Below the pieces are notes generated by a model. That model did no database searches. It saw nothing but the letters and a program-made list of their open reading frames with translations, and was not told where the DNA came from. Positions 53,595-63,970 of a stretch of 64,000 nt of DNA are shown here, in pieces. The DNA comes from Pluralibacter sp. UBA7423 (GTDB taxonomy: Bacteria; Pseudomonadota; Gammaproteobacteria; Enterobacterales; Enterobacteriaceae). The position numbers were made by a program, and so were the translations under genes. How positions within the stretch are numbered: position 1 is the stretch's first letter; each line of letters begins with the position of its first letter. The DNA is taken from contig DKMD01000012.1 in the NCBI GenBank assembly GCA_002470465.1, positions 62,001-126,000 on the forward strand, given 5' to 3'.

Positions 53595-53629
53595 GTGTCA
53601 CACTTTTCACATCTCTGTTATGCTAGGCT
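53595..53629 (+). promoter_or_regulatory. gal CRP site and promoters P2/P1
   Basis: GTGTCACACTTTTCACATC fits the CRP site of E. coli gal. The P2 -10 box TATGCT is at 53619-53624. The P1 -10 box, TATGGT in E. coli, is TAGGCT here (53624-53629). Confidence 0.8.
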
Positions 53630-53661
53630 TATTCCATACTATAGGCTTAACGGAGCGAAAA

Positions 53662-54678
53662 ATGAGAGTACTGGTTACAGGTGGTAGCGGTTACATAGGC
53701 AGCCACACCTGCGTGCAGTTACTGAAGCAAGGCCATGACGTCATCATCCTCGACAATCTCTGTAACAGTAAGCGCAGCGTGTTACCGGTGATTGAACGTC
53801 TCGGCGGCAAGCAGCCGGTTTTCGTTGAAGGCGATATTCGCAACGAAGCGCTCATGACTGAAATCCTGCACGATCACGCGATTGACACCGTGATCCATTT
53901 TGCCGGCTTGAAGGCCGTGGGCGAATCCGTCGTCAAACCCCTCGAATACTATGACAACAACGTTAACGGCACGCTGCGCCTGATTGCCGCCATGCGAGCC
54001 GCTAACGTAAAAAACTTTATCTTTAGCTCCTCCGCCACCGTCTACGGCGACCAGCCAAAAATCCCTTACGTCGAAAGCTTCCCGACCGGCACGCCACAAA
54101 GCCCATATGGCAAAAGCAAGCTAATGGTTGAACAGATTCTGGCTGACCTGCAAAAAGCACAGCCTGAGTGGAGCATCGCGCTGCTGCGCTACTTCAACCC
54201 GGTCGGCGCGCATCCGTCAGGTGACATGGGCGAAGATCCGCAGGGCATTCCGAACAACCTGATGCCGTACATCGCGCAGGTAGCAGTAGGCCGTCGTGAA
54301 TCGCTGGCAATCTTCGGCAACGACTATCCGACCGAAGACGGCACCGGCGTGCGCGATTATATCCACGTGATGGATCTGGCCGATGGCCACGTTACCGCGA
54401 TGGAAAAACTGGCGGATAAGCCAGGCGTGCACATTTACAACCTCGGCGCGGGCGTCGGCAGCAGCGTGCTGGACGTAGTCAATGCCTTCAGCAAAGCCTG
54501 TGGCAAACCGGTGAATCATCACTTTGCCCCACGTCGCGACGGCGACCTCCCAGCATACTGGGCGGATGCCAGCAAAGCAGACCGTGAACTCGGCTGGCGC
54601 GTAACCCGAACGCTCGACGAAATGGCGCAGGATACCTGGCACTGGCAGTCACGCCATCCGCAGGGCTATCCCGACTAA
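53662..54678 (+). CDS. galE: UDP-glucose 4-epimerase
   Basis: Interconverts UDP-galactose and UDP-glucose; first gene of galETKM. 338 residues, as in E. coli. Rossmann motif VTGGSGYIGSHTC, catalytic Ser in FSSSATVYGD and YxxxK in SPYGKSKLM. GGAGCG precedes the ATG at 53662; longer in-frame starts would include the promoter. Confidence 0.97.
   Translation: MRVLVTGGSGYIGSHTCVQLLKQGHDVIILDNLCNSKRSVLPVIERLGGKQPVFVEGDIRNEALMTEILHDHAIDTVIHFAGLKAVGESVVKPLEYYDNNVNGTLRLIAAMRAANVKNFIFSSSATVYGDQPKIPYVESFPTGTPQSPYGKSKLMVEQILADLQKAQPEWSIALLRYFNPVGAHPSGDMGEDPQGIPNNLMPYIAQVAVGRRESLAIFGNDYPTEDGTGVRDYIHVMDLADGHVTAMEKLADKPGVHIYNLGAGVGSSVLDVVNAFSKACGKPVNHHFAPRRDGDLPAYWADASKADRELGWRVTRTLDEMAQDTWHWQSRHPQGYPD
53681..53696. 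promoter_or_regulatory. gal internal operator (OI)
   Basis: GTGGTAGCGGTTACAT inside galE, identical to E. coli galO-I. With OE, 113 bp away, it allows GalR-mediated DNA looping. Confidence 0.92.
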
Positions 54679-54687
54679 GGATTTGTC

Positions 54688-55734
54688 ATGACACATTTTA
54701 ACCCTGTCGATCACCCACACCGCCGCTTTAATCCGCTTACCGGGCAGTGGATTCTGGTGTCACCGCATCGCGCCAAGCGCCCCTGGCAGGGGGCGCAGGA
54801 AACGCCCGCCCAGCAGACGCTGCCGGTACACGATCCGGACTGCTTCCTGTGTCCGGGTAATACCCGCGTCACCGGAGATAAAAATCCGCAGTACACCGGC
54901 ACGTTTGTCTTCACCAACGACTTTGCTGCGCTGATGACCGACACGCCGGACGCACCGCAGAGTGACGATCCTCTGCTGCGTTGCGAAAGCGCGCGCGGTA
55001 CCAGCCGGGTTATCTGCTTCTCGCCGGATCACAGCAAAACGCTGCCGGAACTGAACCTTCAGGCTCTGGAAGACGTTGTGCAAACCTGGCAACAGCAGAC
55101 CGCAGAGTTGGGCAAACTATACCCATGGGTGCAGGTATTTGAGAATAAAGGTGCGGCAATGGGCTGCTCCAACCCGCACCCGCACGGCCAGGTCTGGGCG
55201 AACAGCTTCCTGCCAAACGAAGTTGAGCGGGAAGATCGCCTGCAAAAAGCCTATTACGCTGAGCAGGGCTCACCGATGCTGGTGGATTACGCGCAGCGCG
55301 AGCTGGCTGACGGCAGCCGGACCGTGGTGGAAACCGAGCACTGGCTGGCCGTCGTGCCTTACTGGGCCGCATGGCCTTTCGAAACGCTGCTGCTGCCGAA
55401 AGTCCACGTTCTTCGCCTCACCGATTTAACCGACGCCCAGCGTTCCGATCTGGCGCTGGCGCTGAAAAAACTGACCAGCCGCTACGACAACCTGTTCCAG
55501 TGCTCCTTCCCCTACTCCATGGGCTGGCACGGCGCGCCGTTTAATGGCGAAGATAATACGCACTGGCAGCTGCACGCCCATTTCTATCCGCCGCTGCTAC
55601 GCTCGGCCACCGTGCGCAAATTTATGGTCGGTTACGAAATGCTGGCTGAAACCCAGCGCGATTTGACGGCCGAACAGGCCGCCGAACGCCTGCGCGCCGT
55701 CAGTGATGTCCACTATCGCGAATCAGGAGTCTAA
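54688..55734 (+). CDS. galT: Galactose-1-phosphate uridylyltransferase
   Basis: Transfers UMP from UDP-glucose to galactose 1-phosphate. 348 residues. Active-site HPH in [12 protein letters not shown]; metal-binding DCFLCPGN and a C-terminal HAHFYPP. It lies 9 bp after galE behind AAGGATTTGTC. Confidence 0.97.
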   Translation: MTHFNPVDHPHRRFNPLTGQWILVSPHRAKRPWQGAQETPAQQTLPVHDPDCFLCPGNTRVTGDKNPQYTGTFVFTNDFAALMTDTPDAPQSDDPLLRCESARGTSRVICFSPDHSKTLPELNLQALEDVVQTWQQQTAELGKLYPWVQVFENKGAAMGCSNPHPHGQVWANSFLPNEVEREDRLQKAYYAEQGSPMLVDYAQRELADGSRTVVETEHWLAVVPYWAAWPFETLLLPKVHVLRLTDLTDAQRSDLALALKKLTSRYDNLFQCSFPYSMGWHGAPFNGEDNTHWQLHAHFYPPLLRSATVRKFMVGYEMLAETQRDLTAEQAAERLRAVSDVHYRESGV

Positions 55735-55739
55735 AAATA

Positions 55740-56888
55740 ATGAGTCTGAAAGAGAAAACCCTGTCCCTGTTTGCTGAAAAATTTGGCTACCCTGCCACCC
55801 ACGTTATTCAGGCACCAGGCCGCGTCAACCTGATTGGCGAGCACACCGACTATAACGACGGTTTTGTGCTGCCCTGCGCCATTGATTACCAGACGGTCAT
55901 CAGCTGTTCACCGCGTAACGATCGCACGGTACGCGTCATTGCCGCCGATTATGAAAACCAGACGGATGAATTCTCACTGGATGCCCCTATCGTCAGCCAC
56001 GATACCCAGCAGTGGTCTAACTATGTGCGCGGCGTGGTAAAACATCTGCAAAAACGCGACCGCAATTTTGGCGGCGTGGATATGGTGATCAGCGGCGATG
56101 TGCCGCAGGGCGCAGGGCTGAGCTCCTCGGCCTCGCTGGAGGTTGCTGTCGGAACCGTGTTCCAGCAGCTGTATCATCTGCCGCTCGATGGCGCGCAGAT
56201 TGCGCTGAACGGTCAGGAGGCGGAGAACCAGTTTGTCGGCTGTAACTGCGGCATTATGGATCAGCTGATTTCCGCGCTGGGCAAGAAAGATCATGCGCTG
56301 CTGCTGGACTGCCGCTCGCTCGGCACCAAAGCCGTTTCCATGCCGAAAGGCGCGGCGGTGATCATCATTAACAGCAACTTTAAGCGCACGCTGGTCGGCA
56401 GCGAGTACAACACTCGCCGCGAACAGTGTGAAACAGGCGCGCGTTTCTTCCAGCAGCCAGCCCTGCGCGACGTATCACTGGAAAAATTCAATGCTGTAGC
56501 CCATGAACTTGACCCGGTTGTAGCCAAACGCGTGCGCCATGTGCTGACTGAAAATGCCCGTACCGTAGAGGCCGCTTCCGCGCTGGAAAAAGGCGACCTG
56601 AAACGCATGGGTGAGCTGATGGCAGAATCTCACGCTTCCATGCGTGATGATTTCGAAATCACCGTACCGCAAATCGATACGCTGGTTGAGATTGTGAAAG
56701 CGACTATCGGTGACAAAGGCGGTGTGCGCATGACCGGCGGCGGCTTCGGCGGCTGTATCGTGGCTCTGGTACCGGAAGAGCTGGTGCCAACGGTGAAAGA
56801 AGCCGTTGCCGCGCAGTATCAGGCGAAAACCGGCATTAAAGAAACCTTCTACGTCTGTAAAGCATCTCAAGGAGCGGGCCAGTGCTGA
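55740..56888 (+). CDS. galK: Galactokinase
   Basis: Phosphorylates galactose at C1. 382 residues of the GHMP kinase family: signature [16 protein letters not shown], phosphate-binding [13 protein letters not shown], and MTGGGFGGC. It starts 5 bp after galT and overlaps galM by 7 nt. Confidence 0.97.
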   Translation: MSLKEKTLSLFAEKFGYPATHVIQAPGRVNLIGEHTDYNDGFVLPCAIDYQTVISCSPRNDRTVRVIAADYENQTDEFSLDAPIVSHDTQQWSNYVRGVVKHLQKRDRNFGGVDMVISGDVPQGAGLSSSASLEVAVGTVFQQLYHLPLDGAQIALNGQEAENQFVGCNCGIMDQLISALGKKDHALLLDCRSLGTKAVSMPKGAAVIIINSNFKRTLVGSEYNTRREQCETGARFFQQPALRDVSLEKFNAVAHELDPVVAKRVRHVLTENARTVEAASALEKGDLKRMGELMAESHASMRDDFEITVPQIDTLVEIVKATIGDKGGVRMTGGGFGGCIVALVPEELVPTVKEAVAAQYQAKTGIKETFYVCKASQGAGQC

Positions 56889-57922
56889 CTGAAACGCCAA
56901 CTCTTGCCCCCGACGGCCTGCCGTTCCGTCTGCTGACCCTGCGCAACGGCGCAGGGATGGTAGTGACGCTGATGGACTGGGGCGCAACGCTGCTGTCTGC
57001 CCGTATTCCAATGAAAGACGGCAGTGTGCGCGAGGCACTCCTCGGCTGCGCCAGCCCGGAATACTATCCGCAACAGGCGGCATTTCTCGGCGCATCCGTA
57101 GGGCGTTACGCAAACCGGATCGCCGACAGCCGCTTTACGCTTGAGGGTGTGACATATACGCTCAAGCCGAGCCAGGGCCCTAATCAGCTCCACGGCGGGC
57201 CAGAGGGCTTTGATAAACGTCGCTGGCAGGTCGTGAATCAGAATGACAATTCGGTGCTCTTCGGGCTGGAATCTGCCGATGGCGATCAGGGCTTCCCGGG
57301 AAATCTCAGCGCCACCGCTCACTACCGTCTGACGGATGATAACCGCATCGCCATTGAATATCGGGCGACCGTCGATAAAGCCTGCCCGGTAAATATGACT
57401 AACCACGTCTATTTCAATCTCGACGGCGGGCAGAGCGATGTTCGTCAACACAAGCTGCAGATTGCAGCAGAAGCGTATCTGCCCGTGGATGAGATGGGTA
57501 TCCCGCGTTCAGGCCTGAAAGCCGTTGACAATACCAGTTTTGATTTCCGTCAGCCGAAGACGATCGCCCGCGAGTTTCTGAGCGATGACGATCAGCGCAA
57601 AGTGAAGGGTTACGATCACGGCTTCCTGCTTTCGGCTCAGGGAGATCCTTCCCGGGTAGCTGCGGCGGTGTGGTCATCCGACGAGAAGCTTCAGTTGCAG
57701 GTGTACACCACGGCTCCGGCTCTACAGTTCTATTCCGGCAACTATCTGGGCGGCACGCCATCGCGAGAAACCGAACCTTATGCCGACTGGCAAGGCCTGG
57801 CGCTGGAAAGCGAATATCTGCCCGACAGCCCGAACCATCCGGAGTGGCCTCAGCCGGACTGCGTACTGCGGCCCGGTGAAGAGTACATCAGCGTCACCGA
57901 ATACCAGTTCACCTCGTTGTAA
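56882..57922 (+). CDS. galM: Galactose mutarotase
   Basis: Interconverts alpha- and beta-galactose. 346 residues, aldose-1-epimerase fold: [10 protein letters not shown], catalytic His region [10 protein letters not shown] and the late Glu in RPGEEY. The start codon is GTG at 56882, inside the end of galK, with AAGGAG at the right distance. Confidence 0.96.
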   Translation: MLTETPTLAPDGLPFRLLTLRNGAGMVVTLMDWGATLLSARIPMKDGSVREALLGCASPEYYPQQAAFLGASVGRYANRIADSRFTLEGVTYTLKPSQGPNQLHGGPEGFDKRRWQVVNQNDNSVLFGLESADGDQGFPGNLSATAHYRLTDDNRIAIEYRATVDKACPVNMTNHVYFNLDGGQSDVRQHKLQIAAEAYLPVDEMGIPRSGLKAVDNTSFDFRQPKTIAREFLSDDDQRKVKGYDHGFLLSAQGDPSRVAAAVWSSDEKLQLQVYTTAPALQFYSGNYLGGTPSRETEPYADWQGLALESEYLPDSPNHPEWPQPDCVLRPGEEYISVTEYQFTSL

Positions 57923-57927
57923 TCTCC

Positions 57928-57953
57928 AGCCCTCTTCACTGAGGGCTTTTTTT
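57928..57953 (+). terminator. Terminator of the gal operon
   Basis: AGCCCTC/GAGGGCT stem with 6-nt loop and seven T. Confidence 0.9.
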
Positions 57954-58084
57954 CGCCAGATTGCTGAAAGTCGCGCCACTTACCTGCAAAAACATAACGG
58001 CCGGTTCACATGCTGCTTACACTGCGCCGCTATTTTCGCTATGGTTAAGGATAAGCGTTGCCGACCGTAACGAGGCGGCAATAT

Positions 58085-58103
58085 AATGAGAATTGTTATC
58101 ATT
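58085..58103. promoter_or_regulatory. Fur box upstream of gpmA
   Basis: AATGAGAATTGTTATCATT matches the 19-bp Fur consensus well and lies 24 bp before the gpmA ATG. Iron control of gpmA is known in E. coli. Confidence 0.75.
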
Positions 58104-58126
58104 CAATCTAGTTCAGGAGTCACAGT

Positions 58127-58879
58127 ATGGCTGTTACTAAGCTTGTGCTTGTTCGCCACGGCGAGAGCCAGTGGAATAATGAAAACCGCTTCACCGGTTG
58201 GTATGATGTTGATCTGTCTGAAAAAGGCGTTGGCGAAGCGAAAGCGGCAGGGAAACTGCTGAAGGATGAAGGCTTCAGCTTTGATTTTGCTTATACCTCT
58301 GTGCTGAAACGCGCCATTCACACCTTGTGGAACGTGCTGGATGAACTGGATCAGGCCTGGCTGCCGGTTGAGAAGTCCTGGAAGCTGAACGAGCGCCACT
58401 ACGGTGCGCTGCAGGGTCTCAACAAAGCAGAAACTGCTGAAAAGTACGGCGACGAGCAGGTTAAGCAGTGGCGTCGTGGTTTTGCCGTGACGCCACCTGA
58501 GCTGACTAAAGACGATGAACGTTACCCGGGCCACGATCCGCGCTACGCGAAGCTGACCGATAAAGAGCTGCCGGTCACCGAAAGCCTGGCGCTGACCATC
58601 GATCGCGTAGTGCCATACTGGAACGAAACCATTCTGCCGCGCATTAAAAGCGGCGAGCGCGTGATTATCGCCGCGCACGGTAACTCCCTGCGTGCCCTGG
58701 TCAAATTCCTGGACAACATGGGTGAAGATGAGATTCTTGAGCTGAACATCCCGACCGGCGTGCCGCTGGTGTATGAGTTCGACGAAAACTTCAAGCCAAT
58801 CAAGCACTACTATCTGGGCAACGCGGATGAGATCGCCGCGAAAGCCGCTGCGGTCGCGAACCAGGGTAAAGCGAAGTAA
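58127..58879 (+). CDS. gpmA: 2,3-bisphosphoglycerate-dependent phosphoglycerate mutase
   Basis: Glycolytic interconversion of 3- and 2-phosphoglycerate. 250 residues. Phosphohistidine in [20 protein letters not shown], and the second catalytic His in [25 protein letters not shown] precedes the ATG. Confidence 0.97.
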   Translation: MAVTKLVLVRHGESQWNNENRFTGWYDVDLSEKGVGEAKAAGKLLKDEGFSFDFAYTSVLKRAIHTLWNVLDELDQAWLPVEKSWKLNERHYGALQGLNKAETAEKYGDEQVKQWRRGFAVTPPELTKDDERYPGHDPRYAKLTDKELPVTESLALTIDRVVPYWNETILPRIKSGERVIIAAHGNSLRALVKFLDNMGEDEILELNIPTGVPLVYEFDENFKPIKHYYLGNADEIAAKAAAVANQGKAK

Positions 58880-58886
58880 GAAAACC

Positions 58887-58909
58887 GCCCTCTCTACGGA
58901 GAGGGCCTT
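58887..58909. terminator. gpmA terminator, also ending the leftward NACHT gene
   Basis: GCCCTCTC/GAGAGGGC stem with TACG loop followed by CTTTCATTT. The stop codon (TAG) of the leftward 1197-codon gene lies at the stem-loop boundary, and its last codons are the right arm of the stem. Confidence 0.75.
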
Positions 58910-61900
58910 TCATTTCTGGCGAGTTCAATCCACAGCCTGAAAACCCGCTGTATACACGGATTGGCAATCTTATCCCCTGCATCAAGATAATTATTCAGTT
59001 GGTCAGGACGCAGCAGTTGAGCGTATTCTCCGGCTCTGCTTTCAAAGAGTTGCGCCACTGTTGGATGCCAGTGTGCAGTGACAATGTTATGAAGAAATGC
59101 CTCGGCCACGTCGTCATCCCATTTCAACGCCAGCAGCGATAACAGGGTGTCATGCCATGTTTGATGGCTGATCAGCGAGGGGATAAGACCTATGGTTAAA
59201 TCTTTGGTCAACAAATGCGCTTTTGCGTCCAGCAATTTCGCCAGAAAATTATTGATGATTTGCTCTGACTGACTGGCAATAGCCCGCTCCAGCAGTGCCG
59301 TTGCCCGGTCATCTGAAAGCGCATCCACCATCTTGCGTTGATGAGTGTCGATTTCGGTAAATGTTTGGCAATTCAGCAAGATTATTTTATTGATAATCCC
59401 TTCATCCAGAGAGCTCGCATAACGAGAAATCATCTCAATCATCATGCCTAATGACATAGCATAGCTAAAAATGTCTTCACTGAACTTAGTTTGATTTTCA
59501 GTTGGAAAAGACGTCGCAAGGAAACGGTTGAGCCACTCGAGCATCAATTCGCGATCGTCACATTTCTCAATCAGACGAATTAGTTCGGCCTCAACGCCAG
59601 ATAAATTATGTCCCGGAACAATATTTCGTTCATAGCAGGCCGCGAATTCAGCAAAATAGAGATTAAGCGTGTCGAGCGGTGATGACCGGAAAAAAGAAAG
59701 GGCATACATCATCGCATCCATGTCGTCATGTTTAACAATATCAAGGGCTGCTTCAGCGAATAAGGCAAATTGATGGGCGCTGGCAATACTCCACAGATAG
59801 CTATAGATTATAAAATCAGCAGGCTGCTTGCCCTGTTCCCATGCATCGAGCAGACGCTGCTCATGAACGAGCATGCCCGGCCACAGTTTCAAAAGGTTTA
59901 CCGTGCTTTCGAGATAGCTATAATTTAAACGGTCAAAGACTCTGTCATCATTCACTAAGCCAATGAGGTCATTTAGCTCATCTTCAAAATCAACCTCTTC
60001 CCCCATTTCAAACAGGGCCTTTTTGATATAGAACTGATATTTTTTCTGCTGTTTCAGCGCCTGATATAACGCCCCCTTCAACCTGACGGGGTCGATTTTT
60101 TGGATTGCATACAGCGCGGAGCTCATATCTTTCAGAGACTCCGTTGCGGCGACAACCTCTTCGAGTATAGGTATGTCGGATTCATCGCCATAAATCCCTA
60201 AGGTGTCCGATGCAAGGCAGGTAAATACTTGTGCGTCCTTTTTCCACGTTGCCAGCCTCTCCCTGGCAATATCAGTAATAACGGCAGCTGGTCCACGCCA
60301 CCAATTCTGATATTCGCCTCCAGATATTTTTGTCACCGCCTGCAACATGGCGGAAGAGTCGTTGTACGAATGCTGAAGCAAAGCGACATCACCGGAGCAC
60401 GCCAGTGCCGCCAGCCGCTGTCCGCCATGATGGTGATCGCACAACCCTTCACTCGACCGCAGGCGCGCGTAAGCCCTGCCTGTGCCCAACACGCCCAGAG
60501 CCACAATTGCCGCGCTCCGCGTCAGAATCTCCACGCTTTGCTCTTGTTCGAGCAACCAGTCTTCCGCCGTTGCAATCCCGTCCCCGCCACGGGCTTTCGC
60601 AATCTCCGCACCACAGATTGCGTCCTGTTTCAGTATGGTGTTCAGAAATTCCGGAACGTCAGCGGGGGAAAGTTGCTCACCCACAAAAAAACACGCATCC
60701 CGACCTATACTTTTGAAGGTATGGCTGTCCACTTCACGCCAGCTTTTCGTTAGCCCCATCGCCAGGAGATAATCCAGCAAAATGTTGTGCTCAGTGAAGA
60801 TAAAGCTCTCTTTTTCTTTTTTAAGCAGTTCAAACTTAGTGATAAAGTCGCTAAATACACCAATGGATTGAAATGAAAAGAGAAGCTTCTCACCACTTAG
60901 CGCCTGATTAACCCTTTGCGCAAGTTCATTCAGTTTATCCTGCGCAAGCGCGTAAGCGCCAAACCCAACCCGTATCTCGTAGACGATCGCTGACATCGCC
61001 CGCACAATGGTGAAATCATCCAACTTATTCAGGAGAGTATCGGCAGATGTCACTCTGCTCCGGCTCCGGGTAATTTTATCCCCGACAATGGTGCTTAACA
61101 TCCCCGCGAATGCCTTGGGCAAAGCGGAATGTTTTTGAAAGAATTCGAGCGCTTTGGTTAACCCAAAAGGGGAACGTAAGAAAGCGGCCTGAGGCAGCTG
61201 GATGAGGGTTCTGAGTTCATCATTAAATGTGCTTTGCATCTTTACCGGGAGGTTCAAGCGAGCAATATTGACTATCTGTCGATAGGTTAAGGGTTCAATA
61301 CGCAAGATAGCGCTGATGCCGTCAATATAGACGGGTATCCGCAGCCCGGTATCTCTTACCGTTATCAGGCAAGGGTAATCCACAGAAATAGCCTGTAATT
61401 CATTGATGAAGGCGTTAACTTCCGACTCCTGTAATTCATCCAGTCCATCAAATAAAAAGATGAAACGCGAAGGCAGCGACTGCCAGCTTCCCCAGCTAAT
61501 GCCCAGGCTGGACTCGATCATCTTATTCAACCCACCACGACTGTAGGTATTCAGTGGGATAAGTACCGGCACAACGTCACTTCCCTCTTCGATCAAATGG
61601 AAGCGAATATAATGCTGTAACGCCGTTTTACCGCCTCCGCCGGGGCAAACTATCAGCGTCTTACCCGGTGCGGCAAAGGCATTTGAGGACGGGTTAATAA
61701 AGTCTGAGTAAGAAAACTTCAGGCTTGCGTCATCGCGATAAGCGGGGTTCTCCACCAGAATATTCTCCGGTGCCTGGCTTTGACTTAACAATAACTCGGT
61801 ATAACGACATGGCGTATTTCTAATACCGGCACGATAGCGGTGGATATCAAAATTGGCACGTGGGTATTCACGTACCACCACATCAACAGAAAAATACTTA

Positions 61901-62487
61901 TCCAGCACTGGGGTAATTGATGGCCAGACCAGCGTCAACTCATTGTCAAAATCAAGCGCGGACCAGACGATGATTTTTGCCGTGTCGATATAGTGATGAA
62001 CCACATTTACCGGATCTAAATTCAGTGCTTCCAGACCTTTTCGCTGCGTCGCATACGCTTTGCCGAGCACCTCCTGACATTTTTTCTTCAGGTCGATAAA
62101 ATCGGTCTGTCGCAGCAGCACTCTGGTCGTTTTTGCGACATCGCCCGTCGTGACGATAAGATGCTGCTCAGGAGTATCCCCTTGTAAAACACCGTTTAGC
62201 GCAATTTTGACCACTTCATCGGCCAGCGTGTCCGTGCCGAGCGCCGTCGCATAGCGTTTGCACTGAATGCAAATAACCCCCTGCGTTTTAGTATTTCTTG
62301 CCGTGCAATCAAAACCACCGTCAGTCGATTTTTGTCTTCCCGCCTCAAGAGTAAAACCTTTTTTACTGCCCAACTCTCCCATGGCGACGTAAACAAAATC
62401 CTCGAACTCGTCAGGAGTCAATTGGGACAGAGGGAGCGGCTGGCCTTTATATAAATTAGGTTTAAGCATGGGCATCACGTTCAGCAT
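58894..62487 (-). CDS. Mrr-type nuclease-NACHT NTPase (NLR-like, candidate antiphage)
   Basis: 1197 residues, presumed cytoplasmic. Residues ~20-140 form a PD-(D/E)xK/Mrr-like nuclease: SQLTPDEFEDFVYVAMGELG, DGGFDCTAR and the core VICIQCKRY. Residues ~275-480 form a NACHT/STAND NTPase: Walker A VCPGGGGKTALQ, Walker B FIFLFDGLDEL, and the following VDYPCLITVRD. The remaining ~700 residues are helical, HEAT-like, and probably sense the trigger. This nuclease-NACHT-repeat order is that of Avs/bNACHT antiphage proteins. ATG codons at 62475 and 62469 are alternatives; no strong ribosome-binding site is seen. It is a lone gene inserted between gpmA and aroG, which are convergent neighbours in E. 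coli. Confidence 0.85.
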   Translation of the reverse strand: MLNVMPMLKPNLYKGQPLPLSQLTPDEFEDFVYVAMGELGSKKGFTLEAGRQKSTDGGFDCTARNTKTQGVICIQCKRYATALGTDTLADEVVKIALNGVLQGDTPEQHLIVTTGDVAKTTRVLLRQTDFIDLKKKCQEVLGKAYATQRKGLEALNLDPVNVVHHYIDTAKIIVWSALDFDNELTLVWPSITPVLDKYFSVDVVVREYPRANFDIHRYRAGIRNTPCRYTELLLSQSQAPENILVENPAYRDDASLKFSYSDFINPSSNAFAAPGKTLIVCPGGGGKTALQHYIRFHLIEEGSDVVPVLIPLNTYSRGGLNKMIESSLGISWGSWQSLPSRFIFLFDGLDELQESEVNAFINELQAISVDYPCLITVRDTGLRIPVYIDGISAILRIEPLTYRQIVNIARLNLPVKMQSTFNDELRTLIQLPQAAFLRSPFGLTKALEFFQKHSALPKAFAGMLSTIVGDKITRSRSRVTSADTLLNKLDDFTIVRAMSAIVYEIRVGFGAYALAQDKLNELAQRVNQALSGEKLLFSFQSIGVFSDFITKFELLKKEKESFIFTEHNILLDYLLAMGLTKSWREVDSHTFKSIGRDACFFVGEQLSPADVPEFLNTILKQDAICGAEIAKARGGDGIATAEDWLLEQEQSVEILTRSAAIVALGVLGTGRAYARLRSSEGLCDHHHGGQRLAALACSGDVALLQHSYNDSSAMLQAVTKISGGEYQNWWRGPAAVITDIARERLATWKKDAQVFTCLASDTLGIYGDESDIPILEEVVAATESLKDMSSALYAIQKIDPVRLKGALYQALKQQKKYQFYIKKALFEMGEEVDFEDELNDLIGLVNDDRVFDRLNYSYLESTVNLLKLWPGMLVHEQRLLDAWEQGKQPADFIIYSYLWSIASAHQFALFAEAALDIVKHDDMDAMMYALSFFRSSPLDTLNLYFAEFAACYERNIVPGHNLSGVEAELIRLIEKCDDRELMLEWLNRFLATSFPTENQTKFSEDIFSYAMSLGMMIEMISRYASSLDEGIINKIILLNCQTFTEIDTHQRKMVDALSDDRATALLERAIASQSEQIINNFLAKLLDAKAHLLTKDLTIGLIPSLISHQTWHDTLLSLLALKWDDDVAEAFLHNIVTAHWHPTVAQLFESRAGEYAQLLRPDQLNNYLDAGDKIANPCIQRVFRLWIELARNERPSP

Positions 62488-62556
62488 GAGGGTTAAATTA
62501 ACTTATTGATTCTACGCCTATATCCTTAATGAATAAACGCACCCCGCCCACAGATA

Positions 62557-62580
62557 CAAAAAAACCGGCACGGGGCCGGT
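62557..62580 (-). terminator. Terminator of aroG
   Basis: ACCGGC/GCCGGT stem with an A-run to its left (T-run leftward), 20 bp past the aroG stop. Confidence 0.85.
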
Positions 62581-62599
62581 TTCAGTAAATTATGAAAAA

Positions 62600-63652
62600 T
62601 TACCCGCGACGCGCCTTAACCGCATTCGCCAGCTGGCGCAGAACGGCTTCGGTGTCGTCCCAGCCGATGCAGGCATCGGTAATGCTCTTGCCGTAGGTCA
62701 GCGGTTCACCGCTTTCCAGATTCTGGTTACCTTCCACCAGGTGGCTCTCAATCATCACGCCGACAATCGCTTTTTCGCCGTTGGCAATCTGGCCACAAAC
62801 ATCGGTTGCAACGTCCATCTGCTTTTTGAACTGCTTGCTGGAGTTGGCATGGCTGAAGTCGATCATCACCTGAGATGGCAGGCCCGCTTTATGCAGCCCT
62901 TCTTTCACCATCGCCACGTGATGCGCACTGTAATTCGGCTCTTTGCCGCCGCGCAGGATGATATGGCAGTCACCATTGCCGCTGGTGTTAACGATAGCGG
63001 AATGACCCCATTTGGTGACGGACAGGAAGCAGTGAGGCGCGCCTGCGGCGTTGATGGCGTCAATAGCCACTTTGATGGTGCCGTCGGTCCCATTTTTGAA
63101 ACCTACCGGGCAGGAAAGGCCCGAGGCCAGCTCACGGTGAACCTGAGATTCAGTGGTACGTGCACCAATCGCGCCCCAGCTCATCAGATCCGCCATGTAC
63201 TGCGGGGTGATCATGTCGAGGAATTCGCCCGCCGCCGGCAAGCCGCTGTCGTTGATTTCCAGCAGCAGCTTACGTGCGATACGCAGGCCGTCGTTAATCT
63301 GGAAGCTGTTATCCATGTGTGGATCGTTGATCAGCCCTTTCCAGCCCACCGTGGTCCGCGGTTTTTCAAAATAGACGCGCATAACGATTTCCAGCTCACC
63401 CTGCAGCGCTTCACGAAGCATCAACAGACGGCTCGCATACTCTTTCGCCGCGACCGGATCGTGAATTGAGCAAGGACCAATCACCACCAGCAGGCGATCG
63501 TCATGACCTTTGAGGATCTGATGGATCGCTTTGCGGGCATGAGAAACCGTATTTGCGGCATTTTCAGTGGCGGGGAATTTTTCAAGGAGCGCGACAGGAG
63601 GTAATAACTCGTTGATCTCTTTGATGCGTAAATCGTCGTTCTGATAATTCAT
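62600..63652 (-). CDS. aroG: DAHP synthase, phenylalanine-sensitive
   Basis: Condenses phosphoenolpyruvate and erythrose 4-phosphate, committing carbon to aromatic amino acids. 350 residues, as in E. coli AroG. Motifs VIGPCSIHDP, KPRTTVGWKGL, GARTTESQ, and IDFSHANSSKQ. The start MNYQNDDLRIKEIN matches E. coli; a longer frame would run over the promoter. A TyrR box is 71 bp upstream. Confidence 0.97.
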   Translation of the reverse strand: MNYQNDDLRIKEINELLPPVALLEKFPATENAANTVSHARKAIHQILKGHDDRLLVVIGPCSIHDPVAAKEYASRLLMLREALQGELEIVMRVYFEKPRTTVGWKGLINDPHMDNSFQINDGLRIARKLLLEINDSGLPAAGEFLDMITPQYMADLMSWGAIGARTTESQVHRELASGLSCPVGFKNGTDGTIKVAIDAINAAGAPHCFLSVTKWGHSAIVNTSGNGDCHIILRGGKEPNYSAHHVAMVKEGLHKAGLPSQVMIDFSHANSSKQFKKQMDVATDVCGQIANGEKAIVGVMIESHLVEGNQNLESGEPLTYGKSITDACIGWDDTEAVLRQLANAVKARRG

Positions 63653-63970
63653 GATCTTTCCAGCGTTGCCATACTTATATGATTGAGTGCAATCCTTCCA
63701 ATCTATCTCGTCAGCCAGGAAGTGTAAACAGGGTTTTACACTTGCGCCGGACAATTCCTGGAATTCCCCAAAAAAACGCCAGAATGTAGCGAGAAGTGAG
63801 AATGTCGCTACACTTTTTAAATGTAAATACCAAAAAAAAGATATTTAACAAGATTCCCGGCTGACATAAATCAGCATAATGGAATCTTTCACCATCATGC
63901 GCCACGCGCATACGGCCATGCACTGTTGGAAGAAGTTATCCGACGTAACGACCAGAACAGGAGCATCCTC
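63653..63970. other. aroG-ybgS divergent regulatory region
   Basis: 318 bp containing the aroG promoter and TyrR box (63723-63740) and the upstream region of the next rightward gene. AATGTAAATACC near 63820 may be a weak second TyrR site. No gene is seen. Confidence 0.6.
63723..63740. promoter_or_regulatory. TyrR box upstream of aroG
   Basis: TGTAAA-N6-TTTACA is a perfect strong TyrR box in the position where TyrR with phenylalanine represses aroG in E. coli. Confidence 0.9.
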
